Source: an uncultured cyanobacterium
GTDB taxonomy: Bacteria; Cyanobacteriota; Cyanobacteriia; PCC-6307; Cyanobiaceae
DNA: 8,638 nt
Assembly: GCA_903928835.1 (NCBI GenBank)
Contig: CAIYSK010000355.1
Span: 1-8,638, forward strand
Reading direction: 5' to 3'
The notes beneath the pieces are model-generated. The model was not told the origin of the DNA. It searched no databases and saw nothing but the letters and a program-made list of their open reading frames with translations. Positions 1 through 5,796 of the stretch are shown piece after piece (position 1 is the stretch's first letter; every line of letters begins with the position of its first letter). The position numbers were made by a program, and so were the translations under genes.

Positions 1-741
1 CACCCCGTTTTGAACGGCCTCGGCGATCGCCGCCTCATCAATGATTCCGCCGCGGGCGCAATTGACGATGCGCGCCGTGGGCTTCATCGTTTTCAGCAGC
101 TCCGCATTGACCAAGTTTTCGGTATCGGGGGTGCGGGGCAGGTGCAAGCTGACGTAGTCGGCTTCGGCAAACAGGGCCGGCAGCGGCATCAGCCGCACCT
201 GCATTTGCTGGGCCCGCTCCGCCGACACAAACGGGTCGTAGGCCATCACATCCATGCCCATGGCCTTGGCCACCCGGGCCACGTGGGAGCCGATCTTGCC
301 GAGCCCCACCACCCCAAGCTTCTTCTTATAGAGCTCGTTGCCCACATATTTCTTACGGTCCCAGCCGCCGGCCATGGTGCTCGCATGGGCATGGGGCACA
401 TGGCGCGACAACGAGAGCATCAGGGCCAGGGCATGCTCTGCCGCTGCAATGGTGTTGCCCTCAGGGGAATTCACCACAATCACGCCCCGCTTGGTCGCCG
501 CGGGCACATCGACGTTGTCGACCCCAACGCCGGCGCGGCCAATGATGCGGAGTTTGTCGGCCGATTCGATGATCTCGGCGGTCACCTGGGTGCCTGAACG
601 AATCATCAAGGCGTCGTACTCGCCGATGATCTGCTTCAGCTCCGCAGGAGGCAGCCCAGGACGCACATCGACCTGAGCCACTTGCGAGAGGATGTCAATC
701 CCCGCCTGGTCAATGGGGTCGGAAACCAGAACCTTTGTCAT
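1..741 (-). CDS. serA: D-3-phosphoglycerate dehydrogenase, N-terminal part (cut by window edge)
   Basis: Catalyses the NAD-dependent oxidation of 3-phosphoglycerate to 3-phosphohydroxypyruvate, the first step of serine synthesis in the cytoplasm. Reading left from an ATG at 741, 247 codons stay open to the window edge; full-length cyanobacterial SerA is about 530 residues, so the rest of the catalytic domain and the C-terminal regulatory ACT region lie outside. Visible signatures are IRSGTQVT (47-54), the RAGVGVDNVD segment (69-78), a Rossmann motif GLGKIG (146-151) followed by the acidic residue of YDP (D169) expected for NAD binding, and NCARGGIIDE (227-236), whose R230 corresponds to the substrate-binding arginine of D-2-hydroxyacid dehydrogenases. 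The catalytic Glu and His come later and cannot be checked. No clear Shine-Dalgarno precedes the ATG. The gene diverges from the 851-1351 gene across a 109-bp spacer. Identification is very secure. Confidence 0.97.
   Translation of the reverse strand, partial: MTKVLVSDPIDQAGIDILSQVAQVDVRPGLPPAELKQIIGEYDALMIRSGTQVTAEIIESADKLRIIGRAGVGVDNVDVPAATKRGVIVVNSPEGNTIAAAEHALALMLSLSRHVPHAHASTMAGGWDRKKYVGNELYKKKLGVVGLGKIGSHVARVAKAMGMDVMAYDPFVSAERAQQMQVRLMPLPALFAEADYVSLHLPRTPDTENLVNAELLKTMKPTARIVNCARGGIIDEAAIAEAVQNGV
23..30. repeat. HIP1-like octamer GCGATCGC
   Basis: One of three GCGATCGC palindromes in the window (others at 5192-5199 and 5233-5240). This octamer is highly over-represented in many cyanobacterial genomes. 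It lies inside serA coding sequence and has no assigned local function. Confidence 0.6.
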
Positions 742-850
742 GCCCGGCGGGTGGTGGGGGAGCCGGAGGTGCAGTGTAGTGACCGATCTAAATCCAGATC
801 GACTTCAATTGGTCTTCAATTGATTTTCAACGCAAGGGAGGCTCAAGGGC
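742..850. promoter_or_regulatory. Divergent intergenic region between serA and the 851-1351 gene, with repeats
   Basis: This spacer must hold the start signals of both divergent genes. It contains a perfect 6-bp inverted repeat with a 6-bp spacer (CGATCT at 784-789, AGATCG at 796-801). Next to it are two direct copies of CTTCAATTG (803-811 and 814-822) whose starts are 11 bp apart, about one helical turn. On the minus strand TACACT (778 to 773) is a possible -10 for serA, but no good -35 stands before it. On the plus strand AAGGGAGG (834-841) is a strong ribosome-binding site 9 nt before the GTG at 851 and decides that start. The repeats suggest a regulator site; which protein would bind is unknown. 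Confidence 0.4.
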
Positions 851-1351
851 GTGGGTGCAAGCGTGGTGGTGGTGCTGGGGGATCGCAAACGGCTGCATCA
901 ACTGCGCGATCGTCTCGGCGAGCAGGTGCCCCCCATGGCCCAAGTGGTGTCCGTCGGCGAGGGCGAAACCTCGATCAACGACCTCGAACGCCTCAATCCC
1001 GCCGTTGCCCGCCGCAACCGGCAACGCAGCATGGCCCGCTGGCTGATTCCCTTTGGCTTCTTCGCCGGGCTCACCTTCACCTACATCACCGATCTCGACA
1101 CCTTCGCCTTCTTCGGTGAATGGAGCCAGCACCTGGTGGGAGCCCTGCTCGGCCTGGGGTCGGGCTGGATGGGCAGTTTTGCCGCTGCCGCCAGCGTGAC
1201 CTCAGAAGAAGACGACCGCATCCGCAGCCTGCGCAACCGCCTCGAGGAGGGGAACTGGTTGTTACTGATCGAAGCGCCCAACGGCATCGAGATGCCCTGG
1301 ACCACCCTCCAACAGGCCAAACCCAAGGCCGTGGTCCGGCTCAACGATTAA
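851..1351 (+). CDS. Conserved hypothetical two-helix membrane protein
   Basis: I recognise no functional domain in this 166-residue protein. The layout is a soluble N-terminal part of about 60 residues opening with a hydrophobic VVVVL strand, a basic stretch (ARRNRQRSMAR, 53-63) just before a first hydrophobic segment (about 62-80), a short loop, a glycine-rich second segment (about 94-115, including GLGSGWMGSF), and a soluble C-terminal tail of about 50 residues with the acidic stretch SEEDDR (118-123). A two-helix hairpin anchor with both ends on the same side of the membrane is likely; the positive-inside rule puts them in the cytoplasm. The GTG start at 851 is chosen because AAGGGAGG lies 9 nt upstream. 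The next gene begins 3 nt after the stop, so the two are almost certainly co-transcribed, and the protein may be a membrane partner for its S4-domain neighbour; that link is inference. Confidence 0.8.
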   Translation: MGASVVVVLGDRKRLHQLRDRLGEQVPPMAQVVSVGEGETSINDLERLNPAVARRNRQRSMARWLIPFGFFAGLTFTYITDLDTFAFFGEWSQHLVGALLGLGSGWMGSFAAAASVTSEEDDRIRSLRNRLEEGNWLLLIEAPNGIEMPWTTLQQAKPKAVVRLND

Positions 1352-1354
1352 GTC

Positions 1355-2143
1355 ATGCTGCCGCGCCAGGAGCTAGGGGAGGGAAGCCGCCATCGAGAGG
1401 CCCTCGAGGCGATTCTGGATACGGCGGAGCAGGCCCTGCGCAGCTGGACGCCCTGCTGGAGCGGCTTTATCGATGGTGCCGTGCGCGAAGACGCCGAAGC
1501 GCGCCTGGCAACCCTGGCCGAACTCACGGTGCAGAGCGAAGGGGGGCACCCAGGCGCCGAGCGGCGACGCCTGCTGCTGCAGCGCCACGAGGCAGCGATC
1601 CATCCCGCCGAGCTCCCAGACGAACTCCTGGGCCTGGAGATCAGCGGCAACTTCCTCTTTGACCCCTCTACGGCGCTGGACTTTCGCCAAGGGCTCCTCA
1701 CCACAGCCGGGGTCAATCCCGCCGACCTCGGCGATCTCTGGCTGCGGGGAGACCGGGGCGCCCAGGCCATTGTCACCAGCAATTGCGGCCAAGCCCTGGA
1801 TGGCCTCAAGGCCCAGGTGCGCAGCGTGGAGGTGCAGCTTCTGGCCCGACCGATCGCCGCCCTGCAATGTCCGGCAACCCGGCAGCCCAGGCGGTTTCAA
1901 AGCGTGGAGGCCTCCCTCCGGCTGGATGCGGTGGCATCGGCAGGCTTTGGCATCTCGCGCAGCCGCATGGCAGACCTAATTCGCCAAGGGGAACTCCAAA
2001 TCAATTGGGCCCTGGTCACCAGTGCCAATCGGGAGGTCGCCGCTGGCGATCGGGTGCAATGGAGCGGGCGGGGGGAGTTGCTGATTGAAGAGGTTTGCCT
2101 CACCAAGCGGGACCGCTGGCGCATTCAGCTGGTTCGCAGCTAA
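1355..2143 (+). CDS. Photosystem II S4-domain protein (YlmH-like RNA-binding protein)
   Basis: A 262-residue protein with a C-terminal S4 RNA-binding domain at about 188-247. Its core runs from LRLDAV through the helix SRSRMADLIRQG (201-212) to INWALV and AAGDRV, the usual S4 pattern of two helices followed by a strand and the 'xxGDxV' turn. The preceding 180 residues match the architecture of the cyanobacterial and plastid family annotated as photosystem II S4 domain protein, related to Firmicute YlmH, which is linked to ribosome quality control and cell division. FDPSTALDFRQGLLTTAGV (102-120) and the VTSNCGQALDGL segment (140-151) look like conserved blocks. No Shine-Dalgarno precedes the ATG, which starts 3 nt after the stop of the upstream gene, so translational coupling is likely. 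The family name is historical: RNA binding is well supported by the domain, a direct photosystem role is not shown here. Confidence 0.88.
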   Translation: MLPRQELGEGSRHREALEAILDTAEQALRSWTPCWSGFIDGAVREDAEARLATLAELTVQSEGGHPGAERRRLLLQRHEAAIHPAELPDELLGLEISGNFLFDPSTALDFRQGLLTTAGVNPADLGDLWLRGDRGAQAIVTSNCGQALDGLKAQVRSVEVQLLARPIAALQCPATRQPRRFQSVEASLRLDAVASAGFGISRSRMADLIRQGELQINWALVTSANREVAAGDRVQWSGRGELLIEEVCLTKRDRWRIQLVRS

Positions 2144-2183
2144 GGGCCAGCTGGCTCGCTGCTAGGTTGCAAGGGCTTCAGGA

Positions 2184-2196
2184 GCGATGCCATCGC
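2184..2196. repeat. Small inverted repeat upstream of tRNA-Val
   Basis: GCGATG-C-CATCGC forms a perfect 6-bp inverted repeat (5 bp with a 3-nt loop if folded as RNA) ending 18 nt before the tRNA 5' end. A second palindrome, GCCAGCTGGC (2146-2155), lies directly after the stop codon of the S4 gene. Neither is followed by a T-run, so they are weak candidates for a factor-independent terminator. They may mark the 3' end of the upstream operon or the tRNA leader that RNase P removes. Confidence 0.3.
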
Positions 2197-2214
2197 GACC
2201 TGGGCCATTCGCTC

Positions 2215-2286
2215 GGGCGATTAGCTCAGAGGTAGAGCACTACCTTGACACGGTAGGAGTCACTGGTTCGATTCCAGTATCGCCCA
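2215..2286 (+). tRNA. tRNA-Val (anticodon GAC)
   Basis: A complete 72-nt cloverleaf. The acceptor stem GGGCGAT (2215-2221) pairs perfectly with ATCGCCC (2279-2285), followed by discriminator A2286. The D arm contains AGCTCAGAGGTAGAGC. The anticodon stem CTACC (2240-2244) pairs with GGTAG (2252-2256) around the loop TTGACAC, giving anticodon GAC at 2247-2249, which reads valine GUC/GUU codons. The T stem ACTGG (2262-2266) pairs with CCAGT (2274-2278) around TTCGATT. The CCA end is not encoded (TTC follows), so it must be added after transcription. murD starts 33 bp downstream, so read-through transcription into murD is plausible. Confidence 0.98.
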
Positions 2287-2319
2287 TTCTTTCCACCTTC
2301 AGCGTTAGCAATTCCATCC

Positions 2320-3756
2320 GTGATCACTTCCGCGGCAAAGGAGTTGGGTGCGTCAGGGGATTTAACAGTGGTCGTTGGCCTAGGGCGTTCAGGCCTTGGG
2401 GCAGCCAAATTGCTACATCAATTGGGGCACGCCGTGTTGCTCCTAGAGAGCAATTCAAGCCAAGAACTTGAGAACAAAGCCCAAGATTTACGCGCCTCAG
2501 GTATTGCCGTTCAGCTGGCGGCACCCCTGACCCCCGCCACCTTCTCTGGCCTGCCCCAGCAACCCAAGACCGTGGTGGTCAGTCCAGGGATTCGCTGGGA
2601 CCATCCAACCCTCTGCGCGCTCCGCCAAGACGGGATCGCGGTAAGAGGTGAACTCGCTGCCGCCTGGGACAGCTGCCAGCAGGTTCCCTGGATTGGCATT
2701 ACGGGCACCAATGGCAAAACCACCGTGACCCACCTGGTGAGCCACCTGCTGCGCAGCGCGGGCATCGATGCCCCCATGGGCGGCAACGTGGGTCATTCAG
2801 CAGCCGAGCTGGTGCTGGAGCGGTTGCAACCTGGCGGCGTGCTGCCGGCCTGGATGGTGGTGGAACTCAGTAGTTACCAAATCGAGGCGGCTCCGGAGCT
2901 GGCCCCCCAGATCGGCATCTGGACCACCCTCACCCCCGACCACCTGGAACGCCACGGCACCCTGGACAACTACCGCGCCATCAAACGCAGCCTGCTGGAG
3001 CGCAGCACGGTGCGGATCCTCAATGGCGACGATCCCGACCTCCGGGCCCATGGCCAAACCTGGGACCACGCGCTCTGGGTCACGGCAGGCCAGCGTGATG
3101 ACCTACCCAGCTCGCTCAGGGCCTTCCTGTGGATTGAAGGCAATCAGGTGATGCAGCAAGGCCCGGGGGGGCCAGCGGCCCTGATGGCCGCCGATGCCCT
3201 GCCCATGCCCGGCACCCACAACCGTCAAAACATGCTCTTAGCCGCGGCCGCTGGCCTCCAGGCCGGCCTCAGCGGCCGCCAAATGGAGGCTGCCTTTCGC
3301 CAGTTCAGCGGGGTGCCCCACAGGCTTGAGCGGATCTGTGACCACCAGGGGGTGGCCTATGTGAACGACAGCAAAGCCACCAACTACGACGCCGCAGAGG
3401 TCGCGCTCCAGGCCCTGGATGGTCCCTTGGTGGTGCTTGCAGGGGGAGCGTCCAAACGGGGCGATGCCAGCGGCTGGATTCGGGGCTTGATCCACCAGTC
3501 CAAGGCCGTGGTGCTCTACGGCGCCGCCCAGGCTGAATTGGCCGGCCTCCTCGCCGATGGCGACTATCCCGGCCAGGTGACGTGCTGCGAAGGGCTCGCC
3601 GAGGCCGTAACCGAGGCCGCAGGGCTGGCAACGGCCTTGGGCTGCAAAGCGGTGCTGCTCTCACCAGCCTGTGCGAGCTTCGATCAATACAGCGATTTCG
3701 AAGCCCGCGGCGAGCATTTCCGCCAGTTGGCCCTTAGCCTTTCGGGCCCTCGTTGA
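2320..3756 (+). CDS. murD: UDP-N-acetylmuramoyl-L-alanine--D-glutamate ligase
   Basis: Adds D-glutamate to UDP-MurNAc-L-Ala using ATP, the second amino-acid ligation in cytoplasmic peptidoglycan precursor synthesis. The 478-residue protein shows all three Mur ligase domains. The N-terminal Rossmann domain has GLGRSG (20-25). The central ATPase domain has the P-loop GITGTNGKTT (126-135), VELSSYQIE (181-189), the metal-site segment DHLERHGT (207-214), and K222 in YRAIKRS at the place of the carbamylated lysine. HNRQN (300-304) follows. The C-terminal domain has VNDSKATN (348-355), LAGGASKRGD (373-382) and LLSPACASFDQ (446-456). The GTG start at 2320 has no convincing Shine-Dalgarno and the first 14 residues look unconserved; an internal GTG just before VVGLGRSG, preceded by AGGGGA, is an alternative. 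The 3' end overlaps the convergent membrane-protein gene by 23 bp. The function is secure, the exact start is not. Confidence 0.96.
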   Translation: MITSAAKELGASGDLTVVVGLGRSGLGAAKLLHQLGHAVLLLESNSSQELENKAQDLRASGIAVQLAAPLTPATFSGLPQQPKTVVVSPGIRWDHPTLCALRQDGIAVRGELAAAWDSCQQVPWIGITGTNGKTTVTHLVSHLLRSAGIDAPMGGNVGHSAAELVLERLQPGGVLPAWMVVELSSYQIEAAPELAPQIGIWTTLTPDHLERHGTLDNYRAIKRSLLERSTVRILNGDDPDLRAHGQTWDHALWVTAGQRDDLPSSLRAFLWIEGNQVMQQGPGGPAALMAADALPMPGTHNRQNMLLAAAAGLQAGLSGRQMEAAFRQFSGVPHRLERICDHQGVAYVNDSKATNYDAAEVALQALDGPLVVLAGGASKRGDASGWIRGLIHQSKAVVLYGAAQAELAGLLADGDYPGQVTCCEGLAEAVTEAAGLATALGCKAVLLSPACASFDQYSDFEARGEHFRQLALSLSGPR

Positions 3757-4420
3757 AATTGGCGGCCAACTGGAGATAGCCAGCGGCGCCAATACAAACC
3801 GCCAACGGACCGGTCGCAAACAGGCCAACCCCACAGGCCAAGATTCCCACCGCACTGATGGCGAAGATCACCAGGAGCAGCACGGCCACATCAAACCAAT
3901 GGGGGGTCACCATGGCCCTGGCCCCAGCCAGGGCATCCAAGAAGGACACCCTCTGGTCGACCAGCAGGAAGGCGGAGAACCAATAGGCCACGCTCAAATA
4001 GATCCCTGGAAGGCCAAAGGCCAACAGGCCCAAAAGAATGGCGATGGCTGCAAACACATGCAGGCCAAGCAAGTTGAACAGCTGCTTGGTTTCATGAAAA
4101 AGTTGGCCAAATTTGAAGGTTTGACCCTTGGCCGCCATCAAGGCGCCATTGAGCAAGGCCACGCTGCCCACTAAATGCACGACCACCTGCAACAGGAGCA
4201 GCAGGCCGTAGGCAATCCCCTCGATCGGCCTGGGGCCGGTCTCAGCCAGCTTGAGCGCGACGGCTGACGCCGCAAAGGACACCCCGCCGGCAACGATGGT
4301 GTAAAGGATCGCAAAGCCCACCAGCACCAGGGCATTGCGGGAAAACCCCCGCCAGCCCGCTTGGACAATGGCACCGAAATGCAAACCACCTGCACGCTTG
4401 TTTTGCCTATCGCTCAGCAT
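3734..4420 (-). CDS. Polytopic membrane protein, paralogue of the 5032-5796 product
   Basis: A 228-residue, strongly hydrophobic integral membrane protein of unknown function. Likely membrane segments are at about 30-52, 68-94, 116-150 (probably two spans), 176-200 and 203-219. Family-like landmarks are a short amphipathic N-terminal helix containing GWRGF (22-26), a central loop GALMAAKGQTFKFGQL (92-107), and a C-terminal block with VTPHWFDV (171-178) and CGVGLFATGP (196-205). The same landmarks recur in order in the product of 5032-5796, so the two are homologous along their length. The arrangement recalls uncharacterised multi-span families such as DUF975/DUF2189, but I cannot assign one. 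The ATG at 4420 follows a possible promoter with a TTGACA box. The gene converges on murD, sharing 23 bp at the 3' ends, and diverges from the EVE gene. It could act in membrane organisation or transport; no motif decides. Confidence 0.85.
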   Translation of the reverse strand: MLSDRQNKRAGGLHFGAIVQAGWRGFSRNALVLVGFAILYTIVAGGVSFAASAVALKLAETGPRPIEGIAYGLLLLLQVVVHLVGSVALLNGALMAAKGQTFKFGQLFHETKQLFNLLGLHVFAAIAILLGLLAFGLPGIYLSVAYWFSAFLLVDQRVSFLDALAGARAMVTPHWFDVAVLLLVIFAISAVGILACGVGLFATGPLAVCIGAAGYLQLAANFNEGPKG

Positions 4421-4455
4421 CGGAAGGGGCCTCGGGCCTGGAAAACGTCAATTGA

Positions 4456-4484
4456 AGTGTTGGCAGCCAAGGCTGGGATGTCAA
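4456..4484 (-). promoter_or_regulatory. Possible promoter of the 3734-4420 membrane-protein gene
   Basis: On the minus strand a consensus -35 box TTGACA (4484 to 4479) is followed after exactly 17 nt by AACACT (4461 to 4456), a weak -10 with three of six consensus bases. The spacer contains the small palindrome CAGCC-TT-GGCTG, a possible operator. CAATTGAAG, also found twice upstream of serA, overlaps the downstream edge (plus 4449-4457). Transcription would begin roughly 30 nt before the ATG. The -35 match is good and the -10 match poor, so this remains a candidate. Confidence 0.3.
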
Positions 4485-4545
4485 CGAACTAGCGCAGATC
4501 TGAAACAGAGCGTCCAAAACGGCCCAATAACAGCCCTAGCATCGC

Positions 4546-4562
4546 TGCAACAGTCTGTTGCA
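4546..4562. repeat. Perfect 17-nt inverted repeat upstream of the EVE gene
   Basis: TGCAACAGTCTGTTGCA is a perfect palindrome around a single central base: 8-bp arms as DNA, or a 7-bp stem with a GTC loop as RNA. It ends 14 nt before the ATG at 4577, where a ribosome-binding site would normally be; no purine-rich Shine-Dalgarno is present. It could be an operator that a dimeric regulator covers, or a hairpin in the leader that limits initiation. Symmetry this exact is uncommon by chance, but no bound factor can be named. Confidence 0.45.
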
Positions 4563-4576
4563 ACGCGCCTCACCCC

Positions 4577-5035
4577 ATGGCTTATTGGTTGATGAAAAGC
4601 GAGCCCGATGTCTACGGGATCGATCATCTCAAGACTGAAGGCACAACGCTCTGGGACGGTATTCGCAATTATCAAGCCCGTAACTTCATGCGCAGCATGC
4701 AGATTGGCGACCTGGCCTTTTTCTATCACTCAAATACCAAGCCCCCGGGGATTGTGGGGCTGATGGAAGTGATCGAAACCCAGCTCACCGACCCCAGCCA
4801 ATTCGATGCGAATTCGAAGTATTTTGACCCAGCTGTAACACCCGACAAACCCCGTTGGGATTGTGCGCGCCTGCGCTATTTACGCCATTTCGACACCCTC
4901 CTCAGCCTGGATTCGCTCAAGGAGCACTTCAGCCCTGAGGAGCTTGGCGTGGTGAAACGGGGCAACCGGCTCTCGATCCTGCCGGTCGCAGAGGCCAGTG
5001 CCCAGCGCTTACTCGCCCTGCTCGAGCCAACATGA
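4577..5035 (+). CDS. EVE-domain protein
   Basis: A 152-residue protein consisting almost wholly of one EVE domain (PUA-like fold), of the size typical for bacterial stand-alone members and homologous to human THYN1. Signatures are WLMKSEPDVY (4-13), LWDGIRNYQARNFMR (25-39), which forms much of the ligand pocket, GDLAFFYHSN (44-53), GIVGLMEV (58-65), KYFDP (81-85) and RLSILPV (131-137). EVE domains are regarded as binders of modified bases in DNA or RNA and are often fused to restriction or other nucleic-acid enzymes; this stand-alone form gives no hint of its target. Its stop codon overlaps the start of the next membrane-protein gene as ATGA, so the two are translationally coupled. Upstream is the inverted repeat at 4546-4562 and no clear Shine-Dalgarno. 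Family assignment is secure, biological role unknown. Confidence 0.93.
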   Translation: MAYWLMKSEPDVYGIDHLKTEGTTLWDGIRNYQARNFMRSMQIGDLAFFYHSNTKPPGIVGLMEVIETQLTDPSQFDANSKYFDPAVTPDKPRWDCARLRYLRHFDTLLSLDSLKEHFSPEELGVVKRGNRLSILPVAEASAQRLLALLEPT

Positions 5036-5796
5036 CCCTGCTGCGCCCGATCAGCTCCGATCCCATCGCCATTCGTCAGGCCCTCGAGCGCGGCTGGGCC
5101 ACCTTCGCGAGCTGCCCCTGGGTCTTGATGGGCTTCACCCTCGTGGGGGGCGGAGTCAATTTGCTCAGCCAGGTGCTGTATCGCCACGAAAGCGATCGCT
5201 TCCTTGGCCTGTTTGGGAGCGTTGATGGCCTGGCGATCGCCCTGGCCGGCGCGGCCTGGCTGGCCTATGCCCTCAGCAGCCTCTGGCTGGTGGTGGGGCT
5301 GATGCGCGGAGCCCAGATGGCCCTTGCACGCCAGAACCCCCGGTTCAGCGATCTGGCCCGGCTGGATGGGCGGGCCATGGCCCGCTGCTTAGGCACCTTG
5401 GTGCTAATCCTGGCGCTGAATGCCCTGATCGTCCGCCTGGCCCAGGCCAGTGCGTTCTTACTCACCTTGATCCAACCCTGGCTCGCCCCCCTGCCCCTGG
5501 TGGCTGGTGTAGCCGTGGCGGTGTATCTGGCCGCAGACCAAATCCTTTGCCTGCCCCTCACCCTGATGGGCCAGCTCACGCCATTGGGGGCTTTCCGCAG
5601 CGGCCGGGCGGCCGTCGACCCCCACTGGCTCCATGCCCTGGGGTTGACCCTGGTGGTGATCCTGATCCTGCTGGCAGGCTTTTTAGTCCTGCTGGTCGGA
5701 CTGGTCGCCGCCCTACCGATCACGATCTGCACCCTGGCTGCGGCCTACGAGCAGCTGTTTGAGCTGCCGGATCTCAACAGACCTCGTCCGACCTAA
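5032..5796 (+). CDS. Polytopic membrane protein, paralogue of the 3734-4420 product
   Basis: A 254-residue integral membrane protein of unknown function with hydrophobic segments at about 28-50, 66-92, 117-140, 143-178 (probably two spans) and 201-240. It shares an ordered set of landmarks with the divergent neighbour: GWATF near the N-terminus (21-25, there GWRGF), a central loop RGAQMALARQNPRFSDL (92-108, there GALMAAKGQTFKFGQL), and a C-terminal block VDPHWLHAL...VGLVAALP...AAAYEQL (195-242, there VTPHWFDV...VGLFATGP...AAGYLQL). The ATG at 5032 overlaps the EVE stop codon (ATGA), so translation is probably coupled. The 3' end runs 23 bp into the convergent DUF2811 gene. Two HIP1-like GCGATCGC sites lie in its first third (5192-5199, 5233-5240). 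Membrane location is secure; function is not known. Confidence 0.85.
   Translation: MTLLRPISSDPIAIRQALERGWATFASCPWVLMGFTLVGGGVNLLSQVLYRHESDRFLGLFGSVDGLAIALAGAAWLAYALSSLWLVVGLMRGAQMALARQNPRFSDLARLDGRAMARCLGTLVLILALNALIVRLAQASAFLLTLIQPWLAPLPLVAGVAVAVYLAADQILCLPLTLMGQLTPLGAFRSGRAAVDPHWLHALGLTLVVILILLAGFLVLLVGLVAALPITICTLAAAYEQLFELPDLNRPRPT
5192..5240. repeat. Two HIP1-like octamers GCGATCGC
   Basis: GCGATCGC occurs at 5192-5199 and again at 5233-5240, both inside the second membrane-protein gene. The copies are in different reading frames, one reading through SDRF and the other through LAIAL, so they do not reflect a repeated peptide. Confidence 0.6.

Noticed and set aside
10..597. Long open frame of 195 codons on the plus strand across serA
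   Set aside because: It is antisense to a clear serA reading frame with intact motifs and has His/Gly-rich low-complexity composition typical of GC-rich shadow frames.
1373..1900. 175-codon minus-strand open frame
   Set aside because: It lies fully antisense to the S4-domain gene, which has family motifs; the antisense protein shows none.
2187..2471. 94-codon plus-strand open frame starting before the tRNA
   Set aside because: It reads straight through the tRNA-Val gene and then through murD in the wrong frame.
3729..3748. Terminator hairpin at the murD 3' end (GGCCC / GGGCC)
   Set aside because: The stem has only 5 bp with a 10-nt loop, lies inside coding sequence of both convergent genes, and has no T-run.
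5265..5732. 155-codon minus-strand open frame
   Set aside because: It is antisense to the second membrane-protein gene and is rich in Arg/Ser/Thr, as expected for the complement of Leu/Ala/Gly-rich membrane codons.
3734..5796. Defence island or mobile element built around the EVE gene
   Set aside because: No restriction, methylase, nuclease, integrase or transposase gene, direct repeats or composition break is visible, and the neighbours are housekeeping genes.
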